Below, one piece after another: positions 35,032 through 42,252 of a stretch of 64,000 bases of DNA. Made by a program: the position numbers and the translations under genes. This DNA is from Zymobacter sp047495495 (lineage in GTDB: Bacteria; Pseudomonadota; Gammaproteobacteria; Pseudomonadales; Halomonadaceae): assembly GCF_047495495.1 (NCBI RefSeq), contig NZ_CP179930.1, positions 2,728,001 to 2,792,000 on the forward strand, in the 5' to 3' direction. The first letter of the stretch is position 1, and every line of letters begins with the position of its first letter. Under the pieces are notes generated by a model, which worked only from the letters and a program-made list of their open reading frames with translations, was not told the DNA's origin and did no database searches.

Positions 35032-35442
35032 TCAGTGTGACGCTATGATGTCTATGCACTCGAATTCTTCAAACAACAGCAGCATCTGCGCCGAAAAGCA
35101 GCCTTCCCGCTCGAAGAAGGCCCGATGCTCACGCTGCCAGTGGACAAGCGTGCGATCGCCCTCGCCTTCCTTGTAAGCCAGCTCGACCGACACTTCATCG
35201 AAAGGTACCGTGCGCAGTGCCGTCGTGCGTGTAACGCAAACAGGGCGCCCCTGACCATCCAAAATGATGTTGAAGCCCCCTACGACAGGTCGCTCTTCGT
35301 CAGGCAGGCCGTCCAGCGCACAGCAACTTGCCGTCTTGCAGCCCTCAATGACCAGCGCTGCCAGTTCATCGGCCATGGTCGGCGAATCCCCAAACGCCCA
35401 CACCATCGCCCGTGGGTACTGCCTCAACAGAGCGTCGATCAT
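35032..35442 (-). CDS. ASCH-domain protein
   Basis: 136-aa protein, almost entirely an ASCH domain (PUA-like beta-barrel that binds RNA). Visible family features: WAFGDSPTMADELAALVIEG, KTASC, the loop PVVGGFNIILDGQGRPVC and the tail end W-x8-FF. Characterised relatives include nucleases (Zymomonas ASCH) and the N4-acetylcytidine amidohydrolase YqfB. It lies 64 bp after the RNA ligase gene and 68 bp before the HD-Pnk gene on the same strand, so it probably belongs to the same operon; its role there is unknown. Confidence 0.75.
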   Translation of the reverse strand: MIDALLRQYPRAMVWAFGDSPTMADELAALVIEGCKTASCCALDGLPDEERPVVGGFNIILDGQGRPVCVTRTTALRTVPFDEVSVELAYKEGEGDRTLVHWQREHRAFFEREGCFSAQMLLLFEEFECIDIIASH

Positions 35443-35506
35443 CGTAGCGGCCTCATTTCAGAATAAGGACGGGCAGTGGTATACGCCCGCACCCAAGATT
35501 TCACCC

Positions 35507-36220
35507 TCACGACATCCATGCCGGACGCATAGCCGCCCCTGCCCGCAGCGCATTAGGAGCCGTATGCTTCAGCCAGTGTTCGACCTGATCCCCTTTATTC
35601 GGCTGAAGGTGATCCTTGATGACGAACTTGGCCGTACTCTGCGCAAAGTCCTCGCGGTGTACGCGACGCGTCAGCGATACTACGTAGCCTTCCATGCGAT
35701 CGGCGTCCGAAACCTCACCACGCGTGTGGCGCTCATTATGCTGCGTGATGCTCCGTGCCAGCTGACGAAGTACCTTTTCGTCGAAAACACCACGGTACAG
35801 TACGCGAGGCAGTGGAACATCCAGTACCTGCGCCCACTCATTCAGTTCATCGAACGACAGCCGGTAACCCTGATCGTCCCAAATAGCGAACAGATAAAAG
35901 AACCCTTCCAGGTGCTGATAGTGGATGCTGTGACGCCAGCCCACGTTCTCGCCATTGAACACATAGCCCGCCGGAATGTCCGGTGCCAATGTGGCCTGCA
36001 ATCGCTGACACCAGCTGCGTGTGAAATTGCCGGGACTGTCGATGGAACGCGCATGCATGCCATCGCTGTACAGCGAGGTATTCTCCCCATCCATCTTTTC
36101 CGTCACGACCACGTCCTGACCTTCGAAGGCCGCCAGCGTGTCGATTAGCTTGTCGTCACCGTGCACGCATTCGCTCCACGGCAAATGAAAGGTGCGCGGG
36201 TATTTATAGCGAGGCTGCAC
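35507..36220 (-). CDS. RNA ligase (Rnl2-like nucleotidyltransferase)
   Basis: 237-aa ATP-dependent polynucleotide ligase family member. Motif I is EKMDGEN with adenylated Lys42; GEN at 90-92; motif III-like FFYLFAIWD (107-115); motif IV EGYVV (177-181); motif V KFVIKD (198-203). This set fits Rnl2-type RNA ligases rather than DNA ligases, and no OB-fold or zinc domain is attached. The C-terminus is short, so a large specificity domain is absent. First gene of the minus-strand cassette with ASCH and HD-Pnk, where HD-Pnk would prepare 3'-OH and 5'-phosphate ends for it to join. Confidence 0.85.
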   Translation of the reverse strand: MQPRYKYPRTFHLPWSECVHGDDKLIDTLAAFEGQDVVVTEKMDGENTSLYSDGMHARSIDSPGNFTRSWCQRLQATLAPDIPAGYVFNGENVGWRHSIHYQHLEGFFYLFAIWDDQGYRLSFDELNEWAQVLDVPLPRVLYRGVFDEKVLRQLARSITQHNERHTRGEVSDADRMEGYVVSLTRRVHREDFAQSTAKFVIKDHLQPNKGDQVEHWLKHTAPNALRAGAAMRPAWMS

Positions 36221-36240
36221 AAAGCACCTCCCCTGTTCTT

Positions 36241-36668
36241 ATGGTGTCTTTCATGACGTCATCCCTGCCATTAGGCATATTTAAGAAGCTGCGCGCGAGG
36301 TTCCATCGCGGTAATAAGACCGGTCTGCACGTTATTCGCATGATATTTTCAATAAGTACATACTGCCAACGGCTAATAATAATTATTAAGGCTTCATTTG
36401 CAGGGCAATATCATACCGTAAAGAGGAATGGCCTCCACATGGGATTATGGAAATAAGCACAACGGTATGGATAAGGTTACTTACAGGCAAAGCACAGCCT
36501 TCTCATGCGGCAAGTACCGTGTAGCAAGGCGTTGCGGGGAAAGGCCATATAGCAAAATGATCGTTATTTTCCAGCGTGTTCCATGAATGTGTCATGGCAG
36601 GCCGCAGGATACGGGCTATATTTCAGAAGCAACGCACAAGTGCTATGCCTACCTTTTTCGTATGTTTC
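36241..36668. other. AT-rich intergenic region with palindromes
   Basis: Contains the RNA ligase promoter region and the leader of the next gene. Short perfect palindromes ATGACGTCAT (near 36252), AGACCGGTCT (near 36318) and an AATAATTATT stretch are seen. Open frames here have no recognisable domain. Base composition is clearly more AT-rich than the flanking core genes. Confidence 0.45.
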
Positions 36669-36697
36669 TTGCCGAATGTGGTAAGGCATTGTATCTT
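36669..36697 (+). promoter_or_regulatory. Putative sigma-70 promoter of the TRL-like lipoprotein gene
   Basis: TTGCCG (36669-36674), 17-bp spacer, TATCTT (36692-36697). The expected start would leave a leader of about 45 nt with AAGGAA ahead of the ATG at 36751. Consensus match is fair; strong codon bias of the gene suggests a strong promoter. Confidence 0.45.
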
Positions 36698-36750
36698 GCA
36701 ATAGCAACTCACATCGCGGTTCTACTAACACGATATAAGGAACATAAAAC

Positions 36751-37062
36751 ATGTTCAAGAAAGGGATGATTGCAGCGGCTGTACTGGTTTCTCTGTCTGG
36801 TTGTGCAGGCGGCCTGTCTCCGGTAGGTACTGGTCTGGTCACAGACGTTAAGGGTCCGATCACTGTAACGACTCTGCCGACTGGCGCCAAAAACGGTACT
36901 GCATGTGCCAAAACTATCCTGGGTCTGGTTAACCAGGGTGATGCTTCTATCGCTCAGGCTAAAAAAGCGGGTGGCATCTCTACAGTTTCTTCTGTGGACT
37001 ACCACACCGAAGGTTTCTACCCGTTCTTCGGTACGACTTGCGTCACTGTCAACGGTCAGTAA
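36751..37062 (+). CDS. TRL-like small lipoprotein
   Basis: 103-aa lipoprotein: signal MFKKGMIAAAVLVSLSGC with lipobox LSGC, then a domain with the TRL-like pattern (VKGPITVTTLPTGAKNGTA, CAKTILGLVNQGDASIAQA, VDYHTEGFYPFFGTTCV TVNG in outline). Function of the family is unknown; it is envelope-located. Codon choice is extreme (GGT, GCT, CTG, AAA, TCT dominate), unlike neighbours, as in very highly expressed genes. RBS AAGGAA. A long perfect hairpin follows. Confidence 0.75.
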   Translation: MFKKGMIAAAVLVSLSGCAGGLSPVGTGLVTDVKGPITVTTLPTGAKNGTACAKTILGLVNQGDASIAQAKKAGGISTVSSVDYHTEGFYPFFGTTCVTVNGQ

Positions 37063-37080
37063 TCGCACCTAGTCGTTCAT

Positions 37081-37129
37081 CAGACGCGGTCTTTCTTGTT
37101 TCTTAATGAAACATTAAAGACCGCGTCTG
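37081..37129 (+). terminator. Long perfect hairpin after the TRL-like gene
   Basis: Fourteen-bp perfect stem CAGACGCGGTCTTT (37081-37094) / AAAGACCGCGTCTG (37116-37129); the 21-nt loop itself contains GTTTC/GAAAC. It lies 18 bp beyond the stop. There is no T tail, so besides termination it may protect the 3' end of an abundant mRNA. Confidence 0.65.
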
Positions 37130-37163
37130 GTCATTCTACTGTGACGTTTGGATCACGCTACAG

Positions 37164-37763
37164 ATGAATATGACCATGACCCTCCGTTCTTCGCTATTGC
37201 CCCTCGCTGCCGTACTCTTCGCACTGCCTGCCGCACACGCGTCTAGCCCTTCTTCAGCGGCATCCCAATCCTCCGCGCTTGAACCGCTCATCCAAAGCAT
37301 CATCGAACGCAATGCCATTGCCGATCAGGTCGCGCTTGGCAAATGGAACGGCCATACCCCTGTCTTCGATCCTGCCAGAGAACAGCAGCTGCTCGAATCC
37401 GTCCGCCACAAAGCCCACCGCTATCAGCTACAGCCTGACGATGCGGCTCTTTTCCAGCTCGGCCAGATGGAAGCCAACCGCCTGATCCAGTACCAACTGC
37501 TGGACCGTTGGCACCGCGAAGGCAAGGTACCGCCGACACAACGCATCTCGCTGAATGAGCTGAGACACCAACTCGACACCCTGCAAGACAACCAACTTGA
37601 AGCCCTCGCCAGAATCGAACCGCTGCGACATCAAAACGACTGTGCCGAAACGGTCAGCCGAACCGCACAGCGCATGGCCCGCCAATCCACACTGGACAAC
37701 GAGCACCGCATAGCGCTGACAAGAAGCCTCGGCGATATCTGCCAGATACCGACAGGCGAGTAG
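37164..37763 (+). CDS. aroQ: Secreted chorismate mutase (AroQ gamma class)
   Basis: Converts chorismate to prephenate, here outside the cytoplasm. 199 aa with a signal peptide (LRSSLLPLAAVLFALPAAHA). The helical catalytic domain shows ADQVALGKW (Arg/Lys of the active site), DPAREQQLLESVR, FQLGQMEANRLIQYQLLDRW, and a Cys pair (NDCAETV, DICQIP), the pattern of periplasmic/secreted AroQ gamma enzymes such as those of Mycobacterium and Pseudomonas. Why a secreted chorismate mutase is made is unclear even in characterised species. Start at Met1 or Met3/Met5 (MNMTMT). Confidence 0.75.
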   Translation: MNMTMTLRSSLLPLAAVLFALPAAHASSPSSAASQSSALEPLIQSIIERNAIADQVALGKWNGHTPVFDPAREQQLLESVRHKAHRYQLQPDDAALFQLGQMEANRLIQYQLLDRWHREGKVPPTQRISLNELRHQLDTLQDNQLEALARIEPLRHQNDCAETVSRTAQRMARQSTLDNEHRIALTRSLGDICQIPTGE

Positions 37764-37790
37764 CCTGGACAGATAACCCGCACATAGAAA

Positions 37791-37819
37791 AAGCGAGAAA
37801 GGTAATACCTTTCTCGCTT
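37791..37819. terminator. Bidirectional terminator
   Basis: Twelve-bp perfect stem AAGCGAGAAAGG (37791-37802) / CCTTTCTCGCTT (37808-37819) around TAATA. On the minus strand it runs on into TTTTTC; between the aroQ-type gene and the convergent Ltp-repeat gene. Confidence 0.8.
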
Positions 37820-38028
37820 CACATTGACGTTACCGGAAGCTCAATGATCTAGGCGATGACGACTCTGCAACCGAATATGAAAAGCCCCACAACGATGCCG
37901 ACGCATTACACGAGAGGCTCTAAAAGGAGGAGCAAGTTGCTAATTGAGCCTACCCTGACCAGGATGACGTTGGCCGTCAGACAACGTCGGCTGATGGAGT
38001 GTAACCATCGTTTGAACCATACCGTTTT

Positions 38029-38406
38029 TTAGCAGCCACCAGCCCGTTTTGCTCCGTAGGTTGCTTGCTCAACGGTGTATTGCTCTCCAGCACTTGAGGA
38101 AAGTTGTTCAATGAGGCCTTTGCACGAGAAGCCCATTGTACTGAGATACTCCTTCGCAGATTTCGCCGCCTGCTGATTCCAATCAATGTCTAAGCTGTCC
38201 ACTGCCACAGTAGCGTCAGAGATATCGTAACCTTCCCCCGCATCTGATGAGAGTTGATCAATAAGTCCGTCCCGCGAGAAGCTCATCGTACTGAGATACT
38301 CCTTCGCGGATCTAACGGCATTCTTTTGAGGCCCAGTCATACCCCCAGCCCATGCGGGCGCTGCAATAAACAAAGCAGCAGTCAGTACTATCTTCAAAAA
38401 GTTCAT
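38029..38406 (-). CDS. Exported protein with two Ltp-type repeats
   Basis: 125 aa: signal peptide MNFLKIVLTAALFIAAPAWA, then two ~45-residue repeats (VRSAKEYLSTMSFSRDGLID and AKSAKEYLSTMGFSCKGLIE, each ending QLSS-x-AGE-x-Y). This is the Ltp / host-surface-lipoprotein domain; in a streptococcal temperate phage an Ltp lipoprotein blocks superinfecting phage DNA. Here there is no lipobox, so the product is probably periplasmic or secreted. Two Cys occur in repeat 2 and at the C-terminus. Met at 38406 is preferred as start because AGGA fits it; Met at 38412 abuts the RBS. Confidence 0.7.
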   Translation of the reverse strand: MNFLKIVLTAALFIAAPAWAGGMTGPQKNAVRSAKEYLSTMSFSRDGLIDQLSSDAGEGYDISDATVAVDSLDIDWNQQAAKSAKEYLSTMGFSCKGLIEQLSSSAGEQYTVEQATYGAKRAGGC

Positions 38407-38412
38407 TGACAT

Positions 38413-38862
38413 TCCTACACTAGAGTTTTTTAAGCATCGGTGTCGAGCAACGGATTGCGTGGGCGATGCTTTGTCATTTCTGCGCCCAAAACCTTTAACG
38501 GACCGTTAGAACGTTCAATATATTATTTACGGCCAATAGTTTGTGATCAATACCTTTTTTCACAATACAACACCTATCGGCTCCTAGCCTTTTAATTACC
38601 TTGTAAGGCTTCCTAAACTCGCCTGTACACTTCGATTTGATTCAAACATACCTTACCTACTCCCCACACGAAAAAACGCGGTGAGAAGCCAGGTATAAGC
38701 AAGCAAGAAAAAAGCGCAACATTGATCCTACTCGAAACGGGGCTGTCCCGCCGTTTTTTAGAAAGAAACGCTTATATCAGGAGGAATACAACTCCTATGG
38801 ACTTCTGTCTTTATCATGGTAATAACTATAAAACTCACGATTAGGCCCAAAACTGCAGAGCC
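38413..38862. other. AT-rich intergenic region with orphan terminator-like hairpin
   Basis: No gene is supported. At 38735-38758 AAACGG / CCGTTT encloses GG...CC and is followed by six T residues on the plus strand, a terminator-like structure with no plus-strand gene upstream since aroQ (which has its own terminator). It could end a small RNA transcribed from about 38430-38700, but no promoter is clear. Confidence 0.35.
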
Positions 38863-38896
38863 GACCAAGAACGAGACCTTCCGGTCGCGTTTTTGT
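38863..38896 (+). repeat. Terminator-like direct repeat, left copy
   Basis: GACCAAGAACG followed by a hairpin GAGACC-TTCC-GGTCGC and a T run. It matches 39939-39973 apart from the loop and one or two bases. The two copies bracket the lysozyme-like and membrane protein genes. Stem ACGAGACC (38871-38878) / GGTCGCGT (38883-38890) with one mismatch. Confidence 0.65.
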
Positions 38897-38923
38897 ATCC
38901 CTACCATCTCCACAATCGCGTGG

Positions 38924-38969
38924 TAAAATCATGGTATATCAATGAATAAAATGGAAAAGGGATACCATG
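38924..38969 (+). promoter_or_regulatory. Promoter and inverted repeat at the lysozyme-like gene start
   Basis: TGGTAAAAT (38921-38929) is an extended -10 type element. CATGGTAT (38930-38937) and ATACCATG (38962-38969) form an 8-bp inverted repeat whose right arm covers the ATG at 38967; TACCAT also occurs at 38902-38907. The repeats could be a regulator site, or in longer transcripts a hairpin masking the RBS and start. Confidence 0.4.
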
Positions 38970-39608
38970 TCCGAGTTTTGCCCAAGCAATACCGCATCAA
39001 GCAGTCCCAACTGGACAGTTTTCGATGCCACTATGTGGAAGGTATTTCCTGAATCTTGGGGGGAAGGACGACAGCGCCTTCGCGACTACAAAGACGCTTT
39101 CGTTATACATAACAGGCAAGCTATCAAAGCGGCAGCAGCACGATACAACCTGCCTCCAGAGCTTGTCGCTGGCACATGCTGGGCAGAAGCTGGTGGCATG
39201 CCTGACTTCATTGATGGCACAGCGTTCAGGGTCAGAGCATTCGAAAACAATTACATGTTCGGATGGCTTTCACCTCCCGAGAAAACCTCCTTCGGCTGGG
39301 TCAGCGTACAGCTGCGCACTGCGGCTAGAACCCTTGGACTAGATCCATCGACAATGAGCCAAGATCAGTTCTGGGAGCTTTCCCAATGCCTAGAAAGAGA
39401 TTCCTACAATATTGATCTAGCGGCTCGGCATTTGAGGCAACTTGCAGATCATGACGGCTACCAAACCGTTGGGCTGGAAGAAGTGCGCGTGATCGGGGCA
39501 CGTTATAACCGTGGTATGGACATCTCTATGCAAGCGGTGATGAGAGATACCAGCTACGGCGACAACATCATCAAAAAATGGCAACACTTAAATCAACTGA
39601 TCCAGTAG
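38967..39608 (+). CDS. Lysozyme-superfamily-like protein without signal peptide
   Basis: 213 aa. The part from about residue 50 (AIKAAAARYNLPPELVAGTCWAEAGG in outline) to SFGWVSVQLRTAARTLGLDP reads like a lysozyme/soluble transglycosylase fold, with Glu in CWAEAGG as likely catalytic acid and SFG-x2-SVQLR as substrate strand; the tail has VRVIGARYNRG. There is no signal peptide, so it would need a secretion device, holin-like partner or lysis. Seven bp separate it from a small membrane protein gene. Together they resemble a toxin/effector with cognate partner, but neither T6SS markers nor phage genes are in the window. Assignment is by pattern only. Confidence 0.5.
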   Translation: MSEFCPSNTASSSPNWTVFDATMWKVFPESWGEGRQRLRDYKDAFVIHNRQAIKAAAARYNLPPELVAGTCWAEAGGMPDFIDGTAFRVRAFENNYMFGWLSPPEKTSFGWVSVQLRTAARTLGLDPSTMSQDQFWELSQCLERDSYNIDLAARHLRQLADHDGYQTVGLEEVRVIGARYNRGMDISMQAVMRDTSYGDNIIKKWQHLNQLIQ

Positions 39609-39615
39609 CCCGCAC

Positions 39616-39933
39616 ATGCAAATACTCAAAACCTTTAGAATACTGACCTACACCCTGCTACAAGCGATTTATGCCTGCAGCGTGTTTCTCATGACTGTGT
39701 TCATGTGCTTTCTGGGTCGTAGTTATGACTGGGTTTTAGAAGAAGACTCTACGGCCGTGCCCATACACGATGCTTCGGGTGATGATCGCCTTTTGATAGG
39801 GGCGATATTTTTGGCTGCAGCACTTATCTGCCAATTCATTGCCGCATTCCTAATCCGGCGCAAAGGAAAGCATATAGCGGCCTTGCTGAGCGGAGGAGCC
39901 ATCGTGATCTACCTGATCACAATGGTGTTATGA
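39616..39933 (+). CDS. Small three-helix membrane protein, partner of the lysozyme-like gene
   Basis: 105 aa with predicted membrane segments LLQAIYACSVFLMTVFMCFL, LLIGAIFLAAALICQFIAA and HIAALLSGGAIVIYLITMVL and a ~30-residue acidic loop between the first two (DWVLEEDSTAVPIHDASGDD). Begins 7 bp after the lysozyme-like stop, so surely co-transcribed. It could be an immunity protein with a periplasmic loop or a holin-like export aid. No family recognised. Confidence 0.5.
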   Translation: MQILKTFRILTYTLLQAIYACSVFLMTVFMCFLGRSYDWVLEEDSTAVPIHDASGDDRLLIGAIFLAAALICQFIAAFLIRRKGKHIAALLSGGAIVIYLITMVL

Positions 39934-39938
39934 AAACT

Positions 39939-39973
39939 GACCAAGAACGCGACCAAAAGGTCGCGTTTTTTGT
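39939..39973 (+). terminator. Terminator, right copy of the direct repeat
   Basis: Perfect stem AACGCGACC (39946-39954) / GGTCGCGTT (39959-39967), loop AAAA, then a run of T residues. It ends the lysozyme-like operon 6 bp after its last stop, and is a near copy of 38863-38896. Confidence 0.85.
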
Positions 39974-40267
39974 TGGCCCGATGTCAGGGACTGACACCCA
40001 GCATCGCTGATCAAGACAAGCACTGAGCAGAGCGAATAAAGCTTAGGAGCAATGTTGGGCGTAGGCCTACAGTGCACATCTTGCCAACCAAAGGTCACGG
40101 ATTCTCACGGAGTATTGATAAAAGTCATGGATTGGCCTCAAGAATCCGCAAGATAGAGTGGGACGAAAGCATCCAAACGGTTAGAACCAAACTGCCGCCC
40201 CTCCACGTCAATCTAATCAGGCATCAGTTTCAAGGCGGCTCGCCTGACTCTCCGCTATCACTAAAAT
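39974..40267. other. Intergenic region, no supported gene
   Basis: About 290 bp between the lysozyme-like operon and the aap operon. An open frame from 40072 has no RBS or domain and runs into aapP antisense. Nothing else recognised. Confidence 0.4.
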
Positions 40268-40279
40268 CCCCGCGCGGGG
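40268..40279 (-). terminator. Possible terminator of the aap operon
   Basis: CCCC-GCGC-GGGG, on the minus strand followed by ATTTTAG, 27 bp beyond the aapP stop. Short but very GC-rich stem with a T tail. Confidence 0.4.
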
Positions 40280-40305
40280 CCGGAGACACATATTCACATC
40301 ACTCG

Positions 40306-41076
40306 CTAGTGTCCGACAATCTGCTCCAAGAACGTCTTGGCACGCGCTGAGCGTGGGTTACCGAAGAACTCTTCCGGCGGCGCTTCTTCGACGATCTGCC
40401 CTTCATCCATAAAGATGACACGGTCAGCCACAGTACGCGCAAAGCCCATTTCGTGGGTAACGCACAGCATGGTCATGCCCTCTTCCGCCAGTTCGATCAT
40501 GACGTCCAGCACTTCCTTGACCATTTCGGGGTCAAGTGCGGAGGTCGGTTCGTCAAACAACATAACGTCGGGATGCATGCACAGTGAGCGCGCAATGGCG
40601 ACACGCTGCTGCTGGCCGCCGGACATCTGGCCGGGGTACTTGTTAGCCTGATGGGCAATCTTGACGCGTTCGAGGTAGCGCATCGCGATGTCTTCCGCTT
40701 CACGGCGCGATTTCTTCTGCACCCACATCGGTGCTAGGCAGCAGTTTTCAAGCACGGTCAGGTGCGGGAAAAGATTGAAATGCTGGAACACCATCCCTAC
40801 ACGATGGCGAATCTGTTCGATGCACTTCACGTCGCGGGTCATGGTGATTCCATCGACCGTGATCCGTCCCATCTGGTGCTCTTCCAAATGGTTGATGCAG
40901 CGAATCATGGTCGACTTACCCGAGCCAGACGGCCCGCAGATGACGATACGTTCACCTTTCTCAACGGTCAGGTCGATATCGCGCAGCACGTGGAAATCCC
41001 CGTACCACTTGTTAAGACGCTCGATCTCGATGATGGGGGCGGTCGTTTCCTGACGAATGGCAGTGGCAGTAGTCAT
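40306..41076 (-). CDS. aapP: Polar amino-acid ABC transporter ATP-binding protein AapP
   Basis: ATPase of the AapJQMP general L-amino-acid importer, 256 aa. Walker A GPSGSGKST, signature MSGGQQQRVAIARSL, Walker B VMLFDEPTSALDPE, switch His in CVTHEMGFART. The start at 41076 is chosen for AAGGAG upstream (frame open to 41112). 36 bp after aapM, last gene of the operon. Confidence 0.92.
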   Translation of the reverse strand: MTTATAIRQETTAPIIEIERLNKWYGDFHVLRDIDLTVEKGERIVICGPSGSGKSTMIRCINHLEEHQMGRITVDGITMTRDVKCIEQIRHRVGMVFQHFNLFPHLTVLENCCLAPMWVQKKSRREAEDIAMRYLERVKIAHQANKYPGQMSGGQQQRVAIARSLCMHPDVMLFDEPTSALDPEMVKEVLDVMIELAEEGMTMLCVTHEMGFARTVADRVIFMDEGQIVEEAPPEEFFGNPRSARAKTFLEQIVGH

Positions 41077-41112
41077 GACATCAACTCCTTGGTAATGCGG
41101 ACGTCCGCGCAA

Positions 41113-42249
41113 TCAGCGGCGCCCCGTATCGACGCGCCGTTCGAGCCAGAGGCTGTAGCGCGACATCGAGAAACAGAAGATCCAATAGATCAAGGCGGCA
41201 AAGGCATACCCTTCAGCGGCATAGCCCATCCATGCTGAATCGGTCAGCCCGGCCTTGATGACGCCGAGAAAATCGAATAGCCCGATGATCGTGACCAGAG
41301 AGGTGTCTTTGAACAGCTGGATGGCAGTACTGACCAGCCCCGGAATTACCAGCTTCAGCGCCTGCGGCAGCACGATCAGCGCGTTACGCTTCCAGTAGCC
41401 CAGACACAGCGCCTTACCCGCCTCAACCTGCCCATTGGGCACGGCCTGTAATCCAGCACGCACGACTTCCGCAAAGTAGGCGCTCCAGAACATCACGATC
41501 CCGATCAGCGCCCGCAGCAGTTTGTCGCCTTCGGCACTGCCGTGCGGCATAAACAGCGGGAAGATAGTGGAGGCCGTAAACAGCACGGTGATCATGGGAA
41601 TACCGCGCCACAGCTCGATGAAGACCACGCAGAAACCGTGGACCAACGGCATCTTCGACTGACGTCCCAGCGCCAACAGTACCCCTAACGGGATGGCGAA
41701 CAGCATGCCGATCGTGGCAACCGTCAGCGTCAGCATCAGACCGCCCCACTGGCGAGTCAGTACGGATTCCAGTCCGAACACGCCACCGCGTAGCAGGATC
41801 AGGTTGATGATCGGCATGCCGATCAAGGCGAACGGCAGCACCAGCAAGCGCTTCGGCATCCGCGGTACCAGAATCCACACCACGCTGAGCAGCCAGATAG
41901 CGAAGGCCACTGCAACGCGCCAGCGCTCCGCTTCTGGGTAGAAGCCATAGACCAGTTGCCCAATACGTGAGGTCACGAAAGGCCAACAGGCACCGCCTGC
42001 CGTACAGGCAGCGCTGCTGTCACCCAGCCAGCTGGCGTTGAGAAGCGCCCAGCTGAAGACGGCCCAGACGCTGCGCACCACCAGGTACAGCAGCACCAAC
42101 GTGATCACGCTGTTGATCGGTGAGGAAAACAGCCGCGTACGCAACCATTTGCCCACGCCGGTTTCCGCAGCGGGTGCCGGACGCGGTGCAATCGGCTCGT
42201 CGCGTACGATATGCGTGTCGGTAACGGAGTTTTCTATAGTGCGGGTCAT
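41113..42249 (-). CDS. aapM: Amino-acid ABC transporter permease AapM
   Basis: Inner-membrane permease, 378 aa, with the HisM-type permease loop EAGKALCLGYWKRNALIVLPQ near the C-terminus and the ELWRGIPMITVLF stretch of amino-acid permeases. It has the longer N-terminal region with extra helices and a periplasmic Cys pair (SSAACTAGGACW) typical of AapM. Three bp from aapQ upstream. Confidence 0.9.
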   Translation of the reverse strand: MTRTIENSVTDTHIVRDEPIAPRPAPAAETGVGKWLRTRLFSSPINSVITLVLLYLVVRSVWAVFSWALLNASWLGDSSAACTAGGACWPFVTSRIGQLVYGFYPEAERWRVAVAFAIWLLSVVWILVPRMPKRLLVLPFALIGMPIINLILLRGGVFGLESVLTRQWGGLMLTLTVATIGMLFAIPLGVLLALGRQSKMPLVHGFCVVFIELWRGIPMITVLFTASTIFPLFMPHGSAEGDKLLRALIGIVMFWSAYFAEVVRAGLQAVPNGQVEAGKALCLGYWKRNALIVLPQALKLVIPGLVSTAIQLFKDTSLVTIIGLFDFLGVIKAGLTDSAWMGYAAEGYAFAALIYWIFCFSMSRYSLWLERRVDTGRR

Positions 42250-42252
42250 CGC

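Noticed and set aside
40072..40350. 92-codon open frame between the lysozyme-like islet and aapP
   Set aside because: No RBS or domain, and its end lies antisense in aapP.
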